From assembly GCA_035457725.1 (NCBI GenBank), contig DATIBC010000116.1, forward strand, positions 1 through 37,891: DNA of 37,891 nt, given 5' to 3'. The DNA is from DATFES01 sp035457725. GTDB lineage: Bacteria; Pseudomonadota; Alphaproteobacteria; CACIAM-22H2. Of the stretch, positions 34,374 through 37,891 are shown piece by piece. Position 1 is the first letter of the stretch. Each line of letters begins with the position of its first letter. A model generated the notes under the pieces. It saw nothing but the letters and a program-made list of their open reading frames with translations, was not told the DNA's origin and did not search any database. The position numbers were made by a program, and so were the translations under genes.

Positions 34374-35659
34374 TCAGTTTCATGATGGTCCTGCTGCTGG
34401 GCACCATGCTGGTCGGCGTGCCAGTGCTCCTGTGCATCGCGCTGGTCGGCTTCGTCGGCATCGCATTGATACCCGGTCTCGTTCTGCCGCTGTTCGCGCA
34501 GAAAATGTTCGGCCAGCTCGATTCGTTCACGCTCCTGGCGCTGCCGTATTTCATCCTCGCCGGCTCAATCATGTCGGCCGGCGGCATGAGCCAGCAGCTG
34601 GTCGAGTTCGCCCGCGTCCTGGTCGGCTATCTTCGCGCGGGACTTGCACACGCCTCGGTAGTCTCGAGCATGGTGTTCGCCGGTTTGTCGGGATCGTCGA
34701 CCGCCGACGCCTCGGCGATCGCCTCGATCGTCATCCCGACGATGAAGCAGTCCGGCTACAAGCCGGGATTCGCCGCCGCGCTCATCGCCTGCGCCGGCAC
34801 CATCGGCGCGATCATCCCGCCGAGCATGACCATGGTCGTTTACGGCGCGATCGCGCAGGTGTCGATTGGCGGGCTGTTCCTCGGCGGGATCATCCCAGGA
34901 ATCATGGTCGGGCTTTTCCTGATGGCGACCGTCAAAATATATACCTACCATCCCGGTTATCCCGAGTTGCGCGAGGTGGCGGGCCGATTCGAGGTCGGCG
35001 CAATATGGCGGTCGATGCGCAAGGTGTGGCCTGCGCTCCTCGCGCCCGTAATAATTATCGGCGGAATTCTGAGCGGCGTTTTCACCGCTACCGAGGCCGG
35101 GGTGGTGGCGTGCCTCTACGCCTTCGTCATCAGCTATTTTGTCTATCGCAAGATCAAGCTGCGCGACATGATTGATATTCTCGTCGACGCGGCGATCACG
35201 ACCTCGCTGGTGTCGGGCATCATCGCGGTGTCGGGGGCGATGGGCTGGCTGCTGGCCTACCTGCAGTTCAATGACATCGCCCTGTCGCTGGTGACTTCGG
35301 TCGCCAATTCGCCGACGGCGGTGTTGCTGGTGCTCGCGGTGGTCATGATCGTATTGGGCACTTTCGTCGACTCGCTGGCCATTCTTCTCGTCTTTGCCCC
35401 AGTGGCGATCCAGATCAGCCAAGTGTACGGGATCGATCCATTTCAAATGGGACTAGTGATGGTGATGTGCAATCAGATCGGCGCCGTATCGCCGCCAACC
35501 GCGCCGCTGTTGTTCGTGACCACAAGCATCGCCAAGGCGAGCTTCGATGAGACGAACCGCCACGTCTGGCCGTTCATGGCGGCCGAGGTGCTGGTCATGC
35601 TGCTCGTCATCTTCATTCCCGGACTGGCGAGCTGGATCCCGACGTACTTTCTGGGATAA
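34370..35659 (+). CDS. dctM: TRAP transporter large permease, DctM family
   Basis: The sodium-coupled transport subunit. The 429-residue protein, with many hydrophobic helices, has the DctM hallmarks: PYFILAGSIMSAGGMSQQLVEFA, SGSSTADASAIASIVIPTM, IGAIIPPSMTMVVYG and the repeat-related GAVSPPTAPLLF in the second half. The two PPS/PPT hairpins form the substrate and sodium site. It starts at ATG 34370. It ends intact with IPTYFLG, and the stop lies only three bases before the 80-bp IS end repeat. Any genes that once followed the transporter, such as those for catabolism of its substrate, would have been separated by that insertion. Confidence 0.94.
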   Translation: MISFMMVLLLGTMLVGVPVLLCIALVGFVGIALIPGLVLPLFAQKMFGQLDSFTLLALPYFILAGSIMSAGGMSQQLVEFARVLVGYLRAGLAHASVVSSMVFAGLSGSSTADASAIASIVIPTMKQSGYKPGFAAALIACAGTIGAIIPPSMTMVVYGAIAQVSIGGLFLGGIIPGIMVGLFLMATVKIYTYHPGYPELREVAGRFEVGAIWRSMRKVWPALLAPVIIIGGILSGVFTATEAGVVACLYAFVISYFVYRKIKLRDMIDILVDAAITTSLVSGIIAVSGAMGWLLAYLQFNDIALSLVTSVANSPTAVLLVLAVVMIVLGTFVDSLAILLVFAPVAIQISQVYGIDPFQMGLVMVMCNQIGAVSPPTAPLLFVTTSIAKASFDETNRHVWPFMAAEVLVMLLVIFIPGLASWIPTYFLG

Positions 35660-35662
35660 AAA

Positions 35663-35742
35663 TTCCCCTATGCCTACCGAGAACTTGAATCGAAGGGTTG
35701 GTCGACCTGAAACAGCGAATCGAGTAACGATTTTCGGTGATT
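35663..35742 (+). repeat. 80-bp direct repeat, right copy (IS left end)
   Basis: Matches 31371-31450 at 76 of 80 positions, with the last 56 bases identical. It starts immediately after the dctM stop codon and ends at the second codon of the transposase frame. It marks the left end of the right-hand insertion sequence. Confidence 0.85.
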
Positions 35743-36773
35743 GGCGCGGCCTTCCAGTATCTGATCATGCCGTCAACTGCTCGGATCTGGTGGCGGGCGA
35801 AGCTCCTCGAAGAATTCCTGATCCTCCGCCATCAGCTCAACGTTCTGCGGCGGGCGACGCCCTGGCGCGTGGCGCTGACCAATCTCGACCACGGGCTCTT
35901 CGTCGCCCCCTATCGCGCCTAGCCAGGGATCTTGCGAGCGGTCACCATCATGCACCCGGAGACGATCGTCCGCTGGCACCGGCAAGGCGTCCGCGCCTAC
36001 TGGCGCTGGCGCTCCCGCGGCGGGCCAAATAGGCCGCGAGTTCCGAAGGACGTGAGAGACTTCATTCGTTAGATCAGCTTGGCCAACCCTCTGTGGGGCG
36101 CGCCGCGGATTCATGGCGAGATCCTCAAGCTTGGCATCGATGTCGCGCAGTCGAGCGTGGCGCTGTATATGGCGAAGCACCTCCGGCCGCCGTCACCGTC
36201 GTGGCGGACGTTTCTCCACGACCATGCCGACGGGATCGCCGCGATCGATCTCTTCGTCGTCCCGACAATCACCTTCAAGCTGCTGTTCGGTTTGGCCATT
36301 TTGCACCATGACCGCCGCCAGCTGATCGCGGTGGCCGTGACGGCGCAGCCGACGGCAGAATAGCTCGCCCGCCAGCTCAGCGAGGCTTTTTTGCGGGACT
36401 CGGCGCCGCGGTATCTCATCCGTGACCGAGATTCATCGTATGGCGCGCCATTCACGCGGCGCCTTCGCGCCATGGGCATCCGCGGCCGACCGATCGCATC
36501 ACGCTGTCCTAGACAGAATGCGTATTCTGAGCGCGTGATCGGCTCAATCCGCCGCGAGTGTCTCGACCATCTGATCATCTTCGGTGAAGCGCACCTGCGC
36601 CGCGTCCTCGCCGCTTACAGCGATTACTACAATCGGGTCCGCGCGCACCGGTCGCTGGCCAAAGATACGCCGCACGGCAGGTCTGTGCAGCCGGTCGGCA
36701 AGGTCACCCGCATCCCACACCTTGGCGGCTTGCACCATTCTTTCGTTCGAACCTGATAATTGATAGCCACAGG
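35665..36773 (+). mobile_element. Full-length insertion sequence with broken transposase, right flank of the TRAP cassette
   Basis: This is an element of about 1.1 kb. Its left end is CCTATGCCTACC and its right end, read on the minus strand, is CCTGTGGCTATC, an imperfect inverted repeat shared with the left-hand copy. It carries one transposase frame interrupted by three stops. No clear target-site duplication is visible at either side, so the exact borders may be off by several bases. The orientation is the same as the truncated copy at 31373-31771. Confidence 0.75.
35737..36756 (+). pseudogene. DDE (rve-type) transposase with three in-frame TAG codons
   Basis: A 340-codon frame opens at GTG 35737 and ends at TGA 36754-36756. 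It reads without frameshift but contains TAG at 35920-35922, 36070-36072 and 36361-36363. The pieces match an integrase-core transposase family in order: LRHQLNVLRR, LTNLDHGLF, PETIVRWHRQG, ISLANPLWGAPRIHGEI, ADGIAAIDLFVVPT (first catalytic Asp), RYLIRDRDSSYG (second Asp) and QNAYSERVIGSIRREC (Glu). By comparison with remembered relatives, the first and third TAG replace Trp and the second replaces Gln or Glu; each is one base change away. All catalytic residues remain, so the decay is recent. The IS family (IS3- or IS481-like) is not certain. Confidence 0.85.
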
Positions 36774-36793
36774 CTCCCACGAGGCGCTGAGGA

Positions 36794-37618
36794 TCAGGCT
36801 CTGATGAACGCCAGAAGGTCTCGGTTGATTACCTCGGCGTGCGTCGTGCACATGCCGTGCGGGTATTTCTCATAGACTTTCAGAATGCCGTTCTTCAGCA
36901 GCTTTGCGGACAGCAATGCCGAGTCGGCAATCGGTACAATCTGGTCGTCGTCGCCGTGCATGACCAGCGTCGGGACGCCAATCGATTTCAAGTCTTCAGT
37001 GAAATCGGTCTCAGAAAAGGCCTTGATGCCGTCGTAGTGTGCCTTGGCGCTGCCCATCATGCTCTGGCGCCACCAGTTATCGACGACACCCTCCAAGACC
37101 TTCGCGCCCGGCCGGTTGAAGCTGTAGAAGGGACCGCTCGGAATGTCGCGGTAGAACTGCGCGCGGTTCGCGGCAAGCTGCTTTCGAAACCCATCGAATA
37201 CCTCGATCGGCAGCCCACCCGGGTTGGCTGGAGTCTTGACCATGATCGGCGGCACCGCACCGATCAGCACCAGCTTTGCGACACGGCCTTTTCCATGGCG
37301 CGCAACATAGTGTGTCGCCTCGCCGCCCCCGGTAGAGTGGCCAATATGGATGGCGTCCCGCAGATCGAGATGAGCGACGACTGCCGCGGCATCGGCGGCA
37401 TAGTGGTCCATGTCGTGGCCGTCGCCGACCTGCGCAGACCGGCCATGGCCGCGTCGGTCATGAGCGATCACGCGATAGCCCATTTCGACGAAGTAGAGCA
37501 TCTGCGCGTCCCAATCGTCGGCGCTCAATGGCCATCCGTGATGGAAGACGATCGGCTTCCCGGAACCCCAGTCCTTGTAGAAGATATCGACCCCGTCTTT
37601 GGTAGTGATCGTGCTCAT
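36794..37618 (-). CDS. Alpha/beta hydrolase, non-heme chloroperoxidase-like
   Basis: A 274-residue alpha/beta hydrolase of the cofactor-free haloperoxidase/esterase group. The nucleophile is Ser95 in GHSTGGG, the acid is Asp225 or its neighbour in HGDDDQIVP, and the base is His254 in YPHGMCTTH. The oxyanion segment is HHGWPLSADDWD. Such enzymes hydrolyse esters and can form peracids; the natural substrate is unknown. The ATG at 37618 has GGAG eight bases upstream. Unusually, the frame stays open for 40 codons upstream and looks like a signal peptide but has no standard start. It lies downstream of the cupin gene on the same strand. Confidence 0.9.
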   Translation of the reverse strand: MSTITTKDGVDIFYKDWGSGKPIVFHHGWPLSADDWDAQMLYFVEMGYRVIAHDRRGHGRSAQVGDGHDMDHYAADAAAVVAHLDLRDAIHIGHSTGGGEATHYVARHGKGRVAKLVLIGAVPPIMVKTPANPGGLPIEVFDGFRKQLAANRAQFYRDIPSGPFYSFNRPGAKVLEGVVDNWWRQSMMGSAKAHYDGIKAFSETDFTEDLKSIGVPTLVMHGDDDQIVPIADSALLSAKLLKNGILKVYEKYPHGMCTTHAEVINRDLLAFIRA

Positions 37619-37742
37619 GATGTTTTCTCCATTTGGTTGGGTGGCAGTCAGGACCGCATCGGCAGAGGCGACGACACGCTGTAGACTTGCTGCGGTCGAG
37701 CCAACAGCAATCCCGATGCTCAGGGCCTTGATGTAGGATCAC

Positions 37743-37891
37743 TCACTGCGGGTCGTCGATAACGATGTTCGTTTCGTTGGTGTCGAGCACGAAGACGGCC
37801 AGCAGGCGCGCCGGTTCGGTGTCGCTGGCATTTGCGCTGACGCGGTGGTGAGCGCCCGGCAGCTCGACCCAGTGCTCGCTAACGCGATACA
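37743..37891 (-). CDS. Cupin-domain protein, C-terminal part
   Basis: About 48 residues of a small cupin protein are visible, ending at the TGA 37743-37745; the start lies beyond the window. The stretch HWVELPGAHHRVSAN, with the paired His, and then ARLLAVFVLDTNETNIVIDD is the second cupin motif and last strands of a beta-barrel. Proteins like this often accompany alpha/beta hydrolases of the type encoded just downstream (125 bases), which suggests a two-gene unit. Function is not inferable. Confidence 0.75.
   Translation of the reverse strand, partial: YRVSEHWVELPGAHHRVSANASDTEPARLLAVFVLDTNETNIVIDDPQ

Overview
This window comes from a high-GC alphaproteobacterium. The evidence is several gene neighbourhoods typical of that class: zapA, then 6S RNA, then 5-formyltetrahydrofolate cyclo-ligase; yebC-ruvC-ruvA-ruvB-ybgC-tolQRAB-pal-cpoB-tilS-ftsH; an rpoH-type sigma factor next to an rluD-type pseudouridine synthase; and small alphaproteobacterial families (DUF4164-like, DUF6476-like). 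The genus cannot be fixed from the sequence. Codon use is strongly G/C at third positions, which produces many long antisense open frames that are not genes.

Layout. (1) 1-2348: the end of an HlyD-type adaptor, an FtsX/MacB-type permease and its ATPase, a tripartite ABC exporter. (2) 2490-5861: a large signalling protein with two zinc ribbons, a class III nucleotide cyclase, an AAA/STAND ATPase and a helical-repeat tail. (3) 5862-8664: a HigA-antitoxin relic and a palindromic repeat, then a minus-strand catabolic-looking group: GntR/FCD regulator, a 30-bp palindromic operator, a carbazole-dioxygenase-like Rieske oxygenase and an SCP2 lipid-binding protein. (4) 8806-11889: tkt-gap on the minus strand. 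(5) 12129-14874: DUF4164-like protein, zapA, a GNAT acetyltransferase, 6S RNA with its own promoter, 5-FTHF cyclo-ligase and a YmdB-type phosphoesterase. (6) 15061-27299: yebC, the Holliday-junction genes ruvCAB, the Tol-Pal envelope system, tilS and ftsH, many joined by short overlaps. (7) 27430-29569: rpoH and rluD on the minus strand; rpoH converges on ftsH across a shared terminator. (8) 29621-31227: a small membrane protein, a low-specificity threonine aldolase and tRNA-Glu(CUC).

From the tRNA onward the window becomes accessory. Two related insertion sequences in the same orientation, one internally deleted (about 31373-31771) and one full length but interrupted by three in-frame stop codons (about 35665-36773), flank a FadR-type regulator and a complete DctP-DctQ-DctM TRAP transporter. 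The arrangement looks like a decayed composite transposon carrying a regulated carboxylate/sugar-acid uptake cassette. Beyond it lie an alpha/beta hydrolase and the end of a cupin gene on the minus strand.

The most interesting signals outside known housekeeping are the IS-flanked TRAP cassette with its self-regulation-type operator, the Rieske/SCP2 overlap operon with its own palindrome, and a structured rpoH leader containing a 34-codon ORF that overlaps the rpoH start. No CRISPR array, rRNA or clear phage gene was seen.
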